From Thermodesulfobacterium sp. TA1 (lineage in GTDB: Bacteria > Desulfobacterota > Thermodesulfobacteria > Thermodesulfobacteriales > Thermodesulfobacteriaceae), in NCBI RefSeq assembly GCF_008630935.1, contig NZ_CP043908.1, positions 1,364,001-1,428,000 on the forward strand: a DNA stretch of 64,000 nucleotides, read 5' to 3'. The notes beneath the pieces are model-generated. The model was not told where the DNA came from, searched no databases, and saw only the letters and a list, made by a program, of their open reading frames with translations. This document shows positions 13,941 to 23,900 of the stretch, piece after piece. Positions within the stretch are counted from its first letter, which is position 1; every line of letters begins with the position of its first letter. A program made the position numbers and the translations under genes.

Positions 13941-16900
13941 TTAAGATTTTTGATTAAGCTTTTGTAACTCCCCTTCTATCTCTTTTATACGTTTCATGCA
14001 TTTTTCTATGTACTGTTTTTGGGCGGATACAGCTTTATAGTAAAGATCTAAATTCTTTTCAAACTCCTTCATCTTTGTCCAGTGAGTAAAAACCACCTTT
14101 AAATCCAGCCCTGTATTAACAAAATGGGATAAAACCTTAGCTAAATCTTTGATCTTATCCTCTATACCAGGTATAGCATTAACAGCTTTTACTATCCCCT
14201 CTGCAAGGTCTTCAAAAGTATGATCTTCAACAGAAGCCCAATCAGCAAAATCTTTTGTAGCTAAAAGATCTTTAAATCTTTTAATCTCCTTCTCTCGTTT
14301 AGGAGATTTCTTAAAATGCTTTTCTAACCGCTTAAACAAATTGTCCTGTAACAGGTCTAACATGATCTCTTTAAACCTCTCTTCGCTTCTTAAGATAGCT
14401 TTTTCAGTCTCTTCTCTCCAGCTTTCAAACTCCTTAATATTTTCTAACATTCCCTTATTAAGTTTGTCTAAGTTGATTTTTGCCAAGTAAAGTTTATGTT
14501 TAAGGTCAGCCAGTTCTTCTCCAAGCTTTGTTTCGTCAGGCAAGAGTTTTTCTTCTTTTAGTTTCTCGGCACGTTTTTCTACCTCCTCAGGTTTATCCTC
14601 TAAAGTAGAAGTTTGAGGTTTTCTTTTAAAGACTGTGGGGTCTATTACTAATGGACGATCAGGTTTTAGTTCCACTATTTTTTGTCCTACTGTTTGATAA
14701 TCTAAAGGATTTTGTCGGTAATGATTTAATAAATCGTTAAGTTTTTGTAAAGAAGTCTTTATCTTAGCCTCTTCTTCCTTGGCTTTAGCTAAAATTTGAT
14801 TATACTTTTCTGGTTCAGTATGTTTAAAACTCTCAGCTGAGCTAATCTCCTTTTTTAACCGTGCATATTCATCTAAGTTAGCTGCTACCACCTCTAATAG
14901 CTTTTTATTAAAAACTCCTTGAGACCCTACAGGTAGACTGTTTAGTTGTGGATTCACATATAAAGGCACCTTTACACCTAAAGATGAAAGGTCGATTCGT
15001 CCTATCATGGCTTGTGCGCTTTTTTCGGCAAGGTCTCTGGCTGATTCAAGGTCTCCTGCAAGGGCTGAAGCCACTGCTTTTTCTGCCAAAACTGAACTTG
15101 CTGCCAGCTGATGAATGGCATCCTTAGTTTCTATATAATTTCCCTTTATCCACGCATTAGTTGTGTCTCGATAATCAACCCCTCCACCATGATTTTCGAC
15201 AAAGAAAGAAAAACTGTCGGTTTCTTTTGAATAACAAAAGGTAGCAACTGTAGTCCCGGTTACTCCAACCAATTCTTCTAAATCAACTCTTTGGTAAGAG
15301 GGAAGAGTTACTTTTAAATTATTGGATTTTAGCCATCTGGCTAAGGCTAAGACCTTTTGGATTTCTCTCATGGTATGTAATGAAGGGAAAATCTGAGAAA
15401 ACTCTTCATATCTACTGGTTAACATCTCTGCATATTCCTTTAAAATTTCGACATACCAAGAGGGCATATCTGAACTTAAAGGCTCACTACCTATTCTTAC
15501 CTCTGACCTTGCAAAGTAAACAGCGGATTTATCAGGACTGATTTTTAATTCTACCTTTCTAGGAAAAATCCAATGACGATCAAGTCCATTTTTAATCTTT
15601 TGAAACTCCTTACCCTTACCTTTTTCATTAACCTTTTGAGTAAGGTAGACAACAAAGGGATAAAAATCTTTAAGGGATGCTGTTTCAAGATTTAAAGTGG
15701 TTACATACTTAAGCGTATAATCTGCATAAAAAAAGGCTTTAGCTATATAAGTATCTGAGGATAGATTAAAATACGTTGGTTTCACTTCGATAGAAGGAAT
15801 TTTAAACCTTTTTTTTATAAAGGAATCGCTTAAAACAAGGTTATAGAAGACGGTCTTCATCATCCATTCTCTTTGGATTTCTTCAAATTTTTGGTTGGCA
15901 AACTCGCTTAATTCTTGGTCACAATTTCCTCTTAGAGGAGCCCTTTTAATAGCTGCTTCTATTACCTCTTCTTTTACCCCCATACCTCTAAGCAAATTTT
16001 TATAAAGTAAAAACAATAAATTACGAGAAGCCTCCCAGTTGTCTATTTTTCCGGAATTAAAGTCACTTCTTATCCTTTCAAACTCATCAATAAGACCCAG
16101 CGTCTCATAAATCTCTCTAAACCAATGTCCTGCGTTTTCCATACCATAAACTTCAGAAAACTTTTGAAATCCCCAAAATTGAACCATAGCTTTTCCATAT
16201 TTTCCCTCAAGCCCTAAAGCCATAAAAATTTTATAAAAAAGCTCCTGTAAATGTAGATACTGCTCAAGTTGTTCTCTATTGTTGAACTTCCATTTTTTAG
16301 ATTTTGGCTCCCAATTAAGATAAGCCTCAAATTCTTCGGGGGTAATCGAAAATACTTTTAGCCTTGCTAAAAGTATTTGTTTTTCTGGTAAAGGTGGAGA
16401 AGAATACAAAATTTCTTTCAATATACCTGATAACCAATTAGCTCCATAATTTAGGTCTCGACCTACCCTATCCATTTCTTGATCAAAGATAGATTTGATT
16501 TCTTCTAATGCCCTGTATGTATTTTTAGTTGGGTCTAAAGAAAAAGATGGATAAGGATACCTAAGAGCCTCGTCCAAAACTTGAACGTAGGGGAGAGGTC
16601 CTGTTTTGTATTTTGGGTCGTAATGTCCTACCAAAGTAATCTCTCCTGTGTTTTTATCGATAAAAATCCCGTCTAAGACATTGATCGCAGAAGTTTTAGC
16701 TAAAAGACTGTTTTTATCAAGAAGGTCTCCCTTTTTATTTGCTTTATCTATCAATCTTTCTCTTGAAGAACCTTTAAAGGCTATTTTTGACCTATCTTGA
16801 AACGATTGAATCGTAACACCCAAGGCAGGTTTTTCCTTGGATATGTTTACAGAAAGAGATAAAATTTTGCCCTCCTTAACCACCTCCTGAGAATACGCAT

Positions 16901-17015
16901 AAACAACCAGACTTAATGCTAAAACAAAAGCTAAAACAATGTTCCTAATAGTTGAAATAGTTGATATAAATGATGAAATCTTGAAATAAAAGTCAAATTT
17001 CAAAAATCCTATCAC
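13941..17015 (-). CDS. Large (1024-aa) secreted protein of unknown function, coiled-coil C-terminus
   Basis: GTG start at 17015. Residues 1-46 are identical to those of the Spy-like protein at 25107 and contain the signal peptide (RNIVLAFVLALSLVVYAYSQ). The mature N-terminal part contains SAINVLDGIFIDKNTGEITL then GHYDPKYKTGPLPYVQVLDE and continues to about residue 650 as a mixed helical/beta region with few Cys. Residues about 700-1024 are rich in Lys and Glu with long heptad-like stretches (LKHKLYLAKINLDKLNKG, YIEKCMKRIKEIEGELQKL), probably coiled coil. I cannot place it in a known family. Periplasmic or surface location is likely; the neighbouring autotransporter shares its promoter cassette. 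Confidence 0.75.
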   Translation of the reverse strand: MIGFLKFDFYFKISSFISTISTIRNIVLAFVLALSLVVYAYSQEVVKEGKILSLSVNISKEKPALGVTIQSFQDRSKIAFKGSSRERLIDKANKKGDLLDKNSLLAKTSAINVLDGIFIDKNTGEITLVGHYDPKYKTGPLPYVQVLDEALRYPYPSFSLDPTKNTYRALEEIKSIFDQEMDRVGRDLNYGANWLSGILKEILYSSPPLPEKQILLARLKVFSITPEEFEAYLNWEPKSKKWKFNNREQLEQYLHLQELFYKIFMALGLEGKYGKAMVQFWGFQKFSEVYGMENAGHWFREIYETLGLIDEFERIRSDFNSGKIDNWEASRNLLFLLYKNLLRGMGVKEEVIEAAIKRAPLRGNCDQELSEFANQKFEEIQREWMMKTVFYNLVLSDSFIKKRFKIPSIEVKPTYFNLSSDTYIAKAFFYADYTLKYVTTLNLETASLKDFYPFVVYLTQKVNEKGKGKEFQKIKNGLDRHWIFPRKVELKISPDKSAVYFARSEVRIGSEPLSSDMPSWYVEILKEYAEMLTSRYEEFSQIFPSLHTMREIQKVLALARWLKSNNLKVTLPSYQRVDLEELVGVTGTTVATFCYSKETDSFSFFVENHGGGVDYRDTTNAWIKGNYIETKDAIHQLAASSVLAEKAVASALAGDLESARDLAEKSAQAMIGRIDLSSLGVKVPLYVNPQLNSLPVGSQGVFNKKLLEVVAANLDEYARLKKEISSAESFKHTEPEKYNQILAKAKEEEAKIKTSLQKLNDLLNHYRQNPLDYQTVGQKIVELKPDRPLVIDPTVFKRKPQTSTLEDKPEEVEKRAEKLKEEKLLPDETKLGEELADLKHKLYLAKINLDKLNKGMLENIKEFESWREETEKAILRSEERFKEIMLDLLQDNLFKRLEKHFKKSPKREKEIKRFKDLLATKDFADWASVEDHTFEDLAEGIVKAVNAIPGIEDKIKDLAKVLSHFVNTGLDLKVVFTHWTKMKEFEKNLDLYYKAVSAQKQYIEKCMKRIKEIEGELQKLNQKS

Positions 17016-17038
17016 TTTATAACCAATCCTAATTCTAT

Positions 17039-17106
17039 ATAATTAAAAGTATAATATAATTAAAAGTATAATATAATTAAAAGTATAATATAATTAAAAG
17101 TATAAT
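17039..17106. repeat. Four tandem 17-bp units overlapping the -10 region
   Basis: Unit ATAATTAAAAGTATAAT at 17039-17055, 17056-17072, 17073-17089 and 17090-17106. The paralogous cassette has only one unit (25131-25147). On the minus strand each unit carries ATTATACTTTTAATTAT and adds to the 5' leader; the unit nearest the -35 supplies part of the -10 region. Pattern typical of slipped-strand expansion. Confidence 0.9.
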
Positions 17107-17132
17107 ATACTTAACTCTTAGAATTTTGTCAA
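17104..17132 (-). promoter_or_regulatory. Promoter of the 1024-aa secreted protein
   Basis: TTGACA (plus-strand TGTCAA at 17127-17132), a 17-base spacer and TATATT (17104-17109). Transcription would start about 85 bases before the GTG start and pass through the 17-bp tandem units. Same -35, spacer and -10 as the copy at 25145-25173. Confidence 0.7.
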
Positions 17133-17217
17133 CCAAAATTTTAAGCTTTTTTTGGGAAATTAAAGAAATTATATGATATTATATTTAATTTTTCTTTATT
17201 TTTTTTAATTTTCCTAT

Positions 17218-17402
17218 TGCATCCCATTTGTTAAGACATTTTTTTATGCCCTAAAGTTGTTGAGATAAAGACTATTGCTAATTTCTCTCTGCCGTCCATT
17301 TCCTCTGTTTCATCTCACACCTCCTGTCTTAATATTTTATCCCTGCCTAACAAGAGAGTTTAACCTCTACAACTTTGGTGTGTCCAGTCCCTATGGGGTT
17401 CA
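17218..17402 (-). mobile_element. IS3-derived miniature element (MITE-like), copy 1
   Basis: 185 bases bounded by imperfect inverted repeats: TGCATCCCATTTGTTAAGAC at 17218 and, on the minus strand from 17402, TGAACCCCATAGGGACTGG. Inside, on the minus strand, is a ribosome site and the first codons of an IS3 orfA (MKQRKWTAE, from the ATG at 17313) that run at once into a stop and then the opposite end. So it is an internally deleted IS3 element. Identical copy at 25259-25443; a related terminal repeat with an orfB tail is at 13364. Confidence 0.7.
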
Positions 17403-17456
17403 GTATAAGGTTATTCAACAGCTTCATAAGCTCTCTGTAGTTACTATTTTGAAATA

Positions 17457-17862
17457 TTAAACCAATAGATACAAAATCCTCTCGGATGCCTTAGCAGGAA
17501 AGCTCACCTTTAAAGAGGCTTCCTTAATACCACTCTTAGCTACGAAAGCCTAAGGAAGCTTCTGATAGAAGAAGTACCACATGAACCACGAAGAAAAAGG
17601 GAGGTATATCGGAGACTGAGAAGGATGCCCAAAGCGGGAAACCCTAATGACCTCTGGAAATCATGTTCTGCCCAGAATTTTGACTCTGATCAAAGGAATT
17701 CTTGAAGCTGCCTTATAGGCTCATTGAGTTAAGTGCTATTTCAATAATCGTGTCTGGTAATATCATGTTGAAGGGCTACAGGTATTAAGAAAGATAAACC
17801 TCTTTAACAAAAAGAAATAGAGAACCCAGGAGATAGAAAATTAAAAAAAATTTAACGGTAAT
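17457..17862 (+). other. Gene-free stretch with a possible transposase N-terminal remnant
   Basis: About 400 bases without an intact frame between the cassette copy and the autotransporter terminator. On the plus strand 17464-17553 reads NRYKILSDALAGKLTFKEAS then LIPLLATKA and stop, which resembles the helix-turn-helix start of some transposases; further broken frames follow to about 17700. Nothing else is recognised. Low certainty; chance cannot be excluded. Confidence 0.3.
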
Positions 17863-17885
17863 AAAAAAGCCCCCAAGAGGGGGCT
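17863..17885 (-). terminator. Rho-independent terminator of the autotransporter operon
   Basis: Minus strand AGCCCCC-TCTTG-GGGGGCT followed by TTTTTTATT, 28 bases after the autotransporter stop. Strong GC stem in an AT-rich setting. Confidence 0.9.
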
Positions 17886-17912
17886 CTGTTATCAATCTTT
17901 ACCCTAAAACAA

Positions 17913-20900
17913 CTACCAATTATATCTTAGCATCATTGACCCAGAGTAGCCCGTGTAATCTCCATTAAAGTCTCCTCTTCCGGAAATCTCAAGACCGAGG
18001 TTCTTCTGAAGCCTAAATTCTCCTCCAAGCTGGACAATAAAAGTCGTTCTATTTATCTCCCTTGATAATTTCCATCTTGTTGGGTCACTTCTCATATAGT
18101 TAACCGCACTTATATCATTTTTCCCAAATGCCTGTTCCAATCTTCCATAAGCATAAAGTTTAACTGGCATTGCACCTGCCTTTGCTTCGGAAGCAAGCAT
18201 AACCCCTATCACTCCTTTCCACATATGTTTGCTATCAGGATCATAATATCTATCCCAACTTGTTACCCTGTTCCCAGCACTGTCATAAACCTTTGTCCAA
18301 AAACTTTCGGGATTGTAGTAAGTATATCTTATTCCTATCTCAGGAATTACATTTAATTTCCCTCTATAAACTTTCCCAAGAAGTATTTCCCCATGGACAC
18401 CTTTCATGGTATAACTTGCCTTCTCTTTAAGCTCCAAATTTAGTCCTGTACGTCCATTATAGTCATTTGAACTACTAAATCCATACATGTTATATCTTAA
18501 ATAGGAATCTTTCATCATTATCCACATACCTGTAATACCAAGTGAAAAGATGTCAGAGTCACCATCTTTTGCTGATCTTCTACTATAGTCATATTCAGCT
18601 CTCAAATAATTGGCATAGATACCTAAAGAAAAGTTCTTTGTAAGAAAACCTCCTAATCCGATGTTAAATCCATAAGTATTGGTATCAAAACCAAGGTCAT
18701 CGGCAGAAACATGAGTATAAAGAGGTTTAAACCACATGCCACCACGATATTCAACTCCACCAAGACTATATCCAGCTCCAACATCACTTATGCCAGCAGA
18801 CGCAAGCATCACTGGCTGATAACCTTTCACAAGAATAAAAGGCGAAGTAATAGGCAGAGAAGTAAAGATACTATCTACCATAATTGAATTAACTATAACT
18901 CCACCTATCATACTGTTAACTGATCCTAATGCTTCTTCTGGTTTGTTCAAAGCTAAATATTTAAAAATAATCTGTGCATCTTTATCAGTTATATTTGGGT
19001 CATACCATGCTACATCAATAAGTGGATTTGTATAGCCTTTCTCTAACTCGCCCCAATTACCATTTACTGTCCCATTACTTTCTATTAAATTATAAGGAGT
19101 GCCTACAACTATGTATTGAGCACTATTATTCCAAAGTCTTACAACTAAGGTTGCATTATTAAGACCAAGTGATGAACCACTTTCAACGTAAATGGGAGCT
19201 GTATTAGGTCCAGTACCAGGCGCTCCAAAAGTGATGGCAAACTTGTCTTTAAGAGTTACATTAGAGCCAGAATCTACATAAAGGGTGCGAAGCTTTTTCC
19301 CAGAAAGAGCATCTCCCCAAACAACTATTTCACCAGGGTTTGAAAGTTCAACTGTTGAATTAATAATATAAATTCCAGCTACCTTATCTACATTTCCACT
19401 TGCAGAAACTGTAATGGTTCCATTGTTTATAAGAGTTATCTCTGAATCTTTTAAATAGATTCCAAAGCTGTTTACTGTCCCACTTGAAGAGCTAGCAGAT
19501 ATATCAATGATCCCCTTATTAAGGATTGTTGAACCAGTCTGTGCTTTCTCAATATATAATCCTGTTGCCTTTGCTGACTGCTCTCCTATAGTTGAAACTT
19601 TAATCGTTCCACTACTTTCATTTAAAAGATCTTCTGTAAGAACCACTGCGTATACACCAGTTGCCTCTGTGTCCTTACCAGTTGCTATCACCTTAATGGT
19701 GCCATTATTGGTAAAGTTATTTATGGTATCTTCGTCAACATATAATCCATAAGCTTTTGCAGTCCCATTTGTCGCTGTGGCTCTCACATCTATTGTCCCT
19801 TCATTCGTAAAATTTCCCATATCATATGCATACACTCCATACACAGTTGCATTCCCACCTGTTGCAGTTGCATTTACGATTATTGATCCATTACTAGTAA
19901 ATTTGCCTATATAACCTGCATACACTCCATATGCATATGCAGTATATTCTGAATTCGCACTTCCTGTAATTGACCCGCTATTTGTTAAATTTCCTATACT
20001 TCCTGCATACACTCCATATGTTCTTACTAAACTTGTCCCACTAGCACTTCCTGTAATTGACCCGCTATTTGTTAAATTTACAATACTTCCTGTATACACT
20101 CCATATGCATCTGCATTTGTCCCATTCGCACTCCCTGTAATTGACCCGCTATTTGTTAAATCCCCTATGTTATCTGCAACCACTCCATACGCCTCTGCAT
20201 AATCTGTCCCATTCGCACTCCCTATAATTGACCCGCTATTTGTTAAATCCCCTATGCTTCCTGTATCCACTCCAGCTGCCTCTGTAGTTCCATTTGTTGA
20301 AATTGCACTCACAGTTATTAATCCAGTATTAGTGAAATTGCCTATATCCTCTGTTGTAGATACTCCAAACGCTGTTACCTCATCTACTCCCTTCGCTGTT
20401 ACTATTATGCTCCCTTCGTTTGTAAAATTGCCTATCTGACCTACATAACCTTCCTCACCACCTGCCATAACACCTATTACATTCGCACTCCCTCCATTAT
20501 TCTCCCCATAAACCTCAATCTTCCCACCTTCTAAATTCCTAAACTCTCCTATCGTCCCATTAAATACTGCTACCCCTACTGCATTAAGCTCCCCTCCATC
20601 TGCATATCCACTTACCGTTAAATTCCCATCGTTAATGAATATACCTATTTCCCCAGATTCCCCACCTTCTATTTCTTCCGGTAATCCTGCCATTACCCCT
20701 ACTACTGCTGACCATTCCCCACCAGTTGAATTGGTAAATACTGATATGTTTCCAGTATTATTGAAATATCCTATATCCTCTGACTTAACCCCTACTGCTG
20801 TCGCATTAATCGATTCTATAGATACCAATATATTCCCAGTGTTCGTAAAATTACCTACACTCTCTATCTCAACCCCTACAGGTATGTTATTATCCGCATA

Positions 20901-23900
20901 GTTTACATAGCCACCAGTTCCATTTACGTTTATATTTCCACTATTAACAAAATTAGTTGCATTTAAAGCATAAACTCCAGCAAGCATAAGTTGCCCTGAA
21001 GAATCAGTCACATTACCAAAAACATCTATACGACCTTCGTTTATAAGGTTAGTAACATTACCAACAACTACCCCACCTGCTAATACTTCTGTGCCATTTG
21101 CTAAAACTTGAATGGTACCATTATTTGTTAAATTCCCTATGCTTCCTGCATACACTCCATATGCACTTGCATTATCTGTCCCACTCGCACTTACTGTAAT
21201 TGACCCGCTATTTGTTAAATCTACTATGTTATCTGCATCCACTCCATATGCCCTTGCATAAGATCCCCCACTCGCACTTACTGTAATTGACCCGCTATTT
21301 GTTAAATCTACTATGTTATCTGCAACCACTCCATATGCACTTGCATTATCTGTCCCACTCGCACTTACTGTAATTGACCCGCTATTTGTTAAATCTACTA
21401 TGTTATCTGCATCCACTCCATATGCCCTTGCATAAGATCCCCCACTCGCACTTACTGTAATTGACCCGCTATTTGTTAAATCCCCTATGCTTCCTGTATC
21501 CACTCCAGCTGCCTCTGTAGTTCCATTTGTTGAAATTGCACTCACAGTTATTAATCCAGTATTAGTGAAATTGCCTATATCCTCTGTTGTAGATACTCCA
21601 AACGCTGTTACCTCATCTACTCCCTTCGCTGTTACTATTATGCTCCCTTCGTTTGTAAAATTGCCTATCTGACCTATATAATCTTCCTCACCACCTGCCA
21701 TAACACCTATTACATTCGCACTCCCTCCATTATTCTCCCCATAAACCTCAATCTTCCCACCTTCTAAATTCCTAAACTCTCCTATCGTCCCATTAAATAC
21801 TGCTACCCCTACTGCATTAAGCTCCCCTCCATCTGCATATCCACTTACCGTTAAATTCCCATCGTTAATGAATATACCTATTTCCCCAGATTCCCCACCT
21901 TCTATTTCTTCCGGTAATCCTGCCATTACCCCTACTACTGCTGACCATTCCCCACCAGTTGAATTGGTAAATACTGATATGTTTCCAGTATTATTGAAAT
22001 ATCCTATATCCTCTGACTTAACCCCTACTGCTGTCGCATTAATCGATTCTATAGATACCAATATATTCCCAGTGTTCGTAAAATTACCTACACTCTCTAT
22101 CTCAACCCCTACAGGTATGTTATTATCCGCATAGTTTACATAGCCACCAGTTCCATTTACGTTTATATTTCCACTATTAACAAAATTAGTTGCATTTAAA
22201 GCATAAACTCCAGCAAGCATAAGTTGCCCTGAAGAATCAGTCACATTACCAAAAACATCTATACGACCTTCGTTTATAAGGTTAGTAACATTACCAACAA
22301 CTACCCCACCTGCTAATACTTCTGTGCCATTTGCTAAAACTTGAATGGTACCATTATTTGTTAAATTCCCTATGCTTCCTGCATACACTCCATATGCACT
22401 TGCATTATCTGTCCCACTCGCACTTACTGTAATTGACCCGCTATTTGTTAAATCTACTATGTTATCTGCATCCACTCCATATGCCCTTGCATAAGATCCC
22501 CCACTCGCACTTACTGTAATTGACCCGCTATTTGTTAAATCTACTATGTTATCTGCAACCACTCCATATGCACTTGCATTATCTGTCCCACTCGCACTTA
22601 CTGTAATTGACCCGCTATTTGTTAAATCTACTATGTTATCTGCATCCACTCCATATGCCCTTGCATAAGATCCCCCACTCGCACTTACTGTAATTGACCC
22701 GCTATTTGTTAAATCTACTATGTTATCTGCATCCACTCCATATGCCCTTGCATAAGATCCCCCACTCGCACTTACTGTAATTGACCCGCTATTTGTTAAA
22801 TCCCCTATGCTTCCTGTATCCACTCCAGCTGCCTCTGTAGTTCCATTTGTTGAAATTGCACTCACAGTTATTAATCCAGTATTAGTGAAATTGCCTATAT
22901 CCTCTGTTGTAGATACTCCAAACGCTGTTACCTCATCTACTCCCTTCGCTGTTACTATTATGCTCCCTTCGTTTGTAAAATTGCCTATCTGACCTATATA
23001 ATCTTCCTCACCACCTGCCATAACACCTATTACATTCGCACTCCCTCCATTATTCTCCCCATAAACCTCAATCTTCCCACCTTCTAAATTCCTAAACTCT
23101 CCTATCGTCCCATTAAATACTGCTACCCCTACTGCATTAAGCTCCCCTCCATCTGCATATCCACTTACCGTTAAATTCCCATCGTTAATGAATATACCTA
23201 TTTCCCCAGATTCCCCACCTTCTATTTCTTCCGGTAATCCTGCCATTACCCCTACTACTGCTGACCATTCCCCACCAGTTGAATTGGTAAATACTGATAT
23301 GTTTCCAGTATTATTGAAATATCCTATATCCTCTGACTTAACCCCTACTGCTGTCGCATTAATCGATTCTATAGATACCAATATATTCCCAGTGTTCGTA
23401 AAATTACCTACACTCTCTATCTCAACCCCTACAGGTATGTTATTATCCGCATAGTTTACATAGCCACCAGTTCCATTTACGTTTATATTTCCACTATTAA
23501 CAAAATTAGTTGCATTTAAAGCATAAACTCCAGCAAGCATAAGTTGCCCTGAAGAATCAGTCACATTACCAAAAACATCTATACGACCTTCGTTTATAAG
23601 GTTAGTAACATTACCAACAACTACCCCACCTGCTAATACTTCTGTGCCATTTGCTAAAACTTGAATGGTACCATTATTTGTTAAATTCCCTATGCTTCCT
23701 GCATACACTCCATATGCACTTGCATTATCTGTCCCACTCGCACTTACTGTAATTGACCCGCTATTTGTTAAATCTACTATGTTATCTGCATCCACTCCAT
23801 ATGCCCTTGCATAAGATCCCCCACTCGCACTTACTGTAATTGACCCGCTATTTGTTAAATCTACTATGTTATCTGCAACCACTCCATATGCACTTGCATT

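Larger units (their letters stand above)
16874..17456 (-). repeat. Duplicated promoter + signal-peptide cassette, copy 1
   Basis: 583 bases almost identical to 24965-25495. The copy includes, in minus-strand order, a 53-base end, the IS3-derived miniature element, the promoter, the leader, a GTG start and the first 46 codons (through the signal peptide). The two copies differ mainly by three extra 17-base units in the promoter/leader. The copies head different genes: the 1024-aa protein here, the Spy-like/autotransporter operon at the other. Confidence 0.9.

Noticed and set aside
17275-17460. 61-codon plus-strand frame, also present at 25316
   Set aside because: It spans the miniature IS3 element and duplicated flank; it is antisense to the orfA remnant and has no signature of its own.
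19507-23454. Repeated plus-strand frames of 61 and 88 codons inside the autotransporter gene
   Set aside because: They recur at 1233- and 1320-base steps because the coding repeats do; they are antisense shadows.
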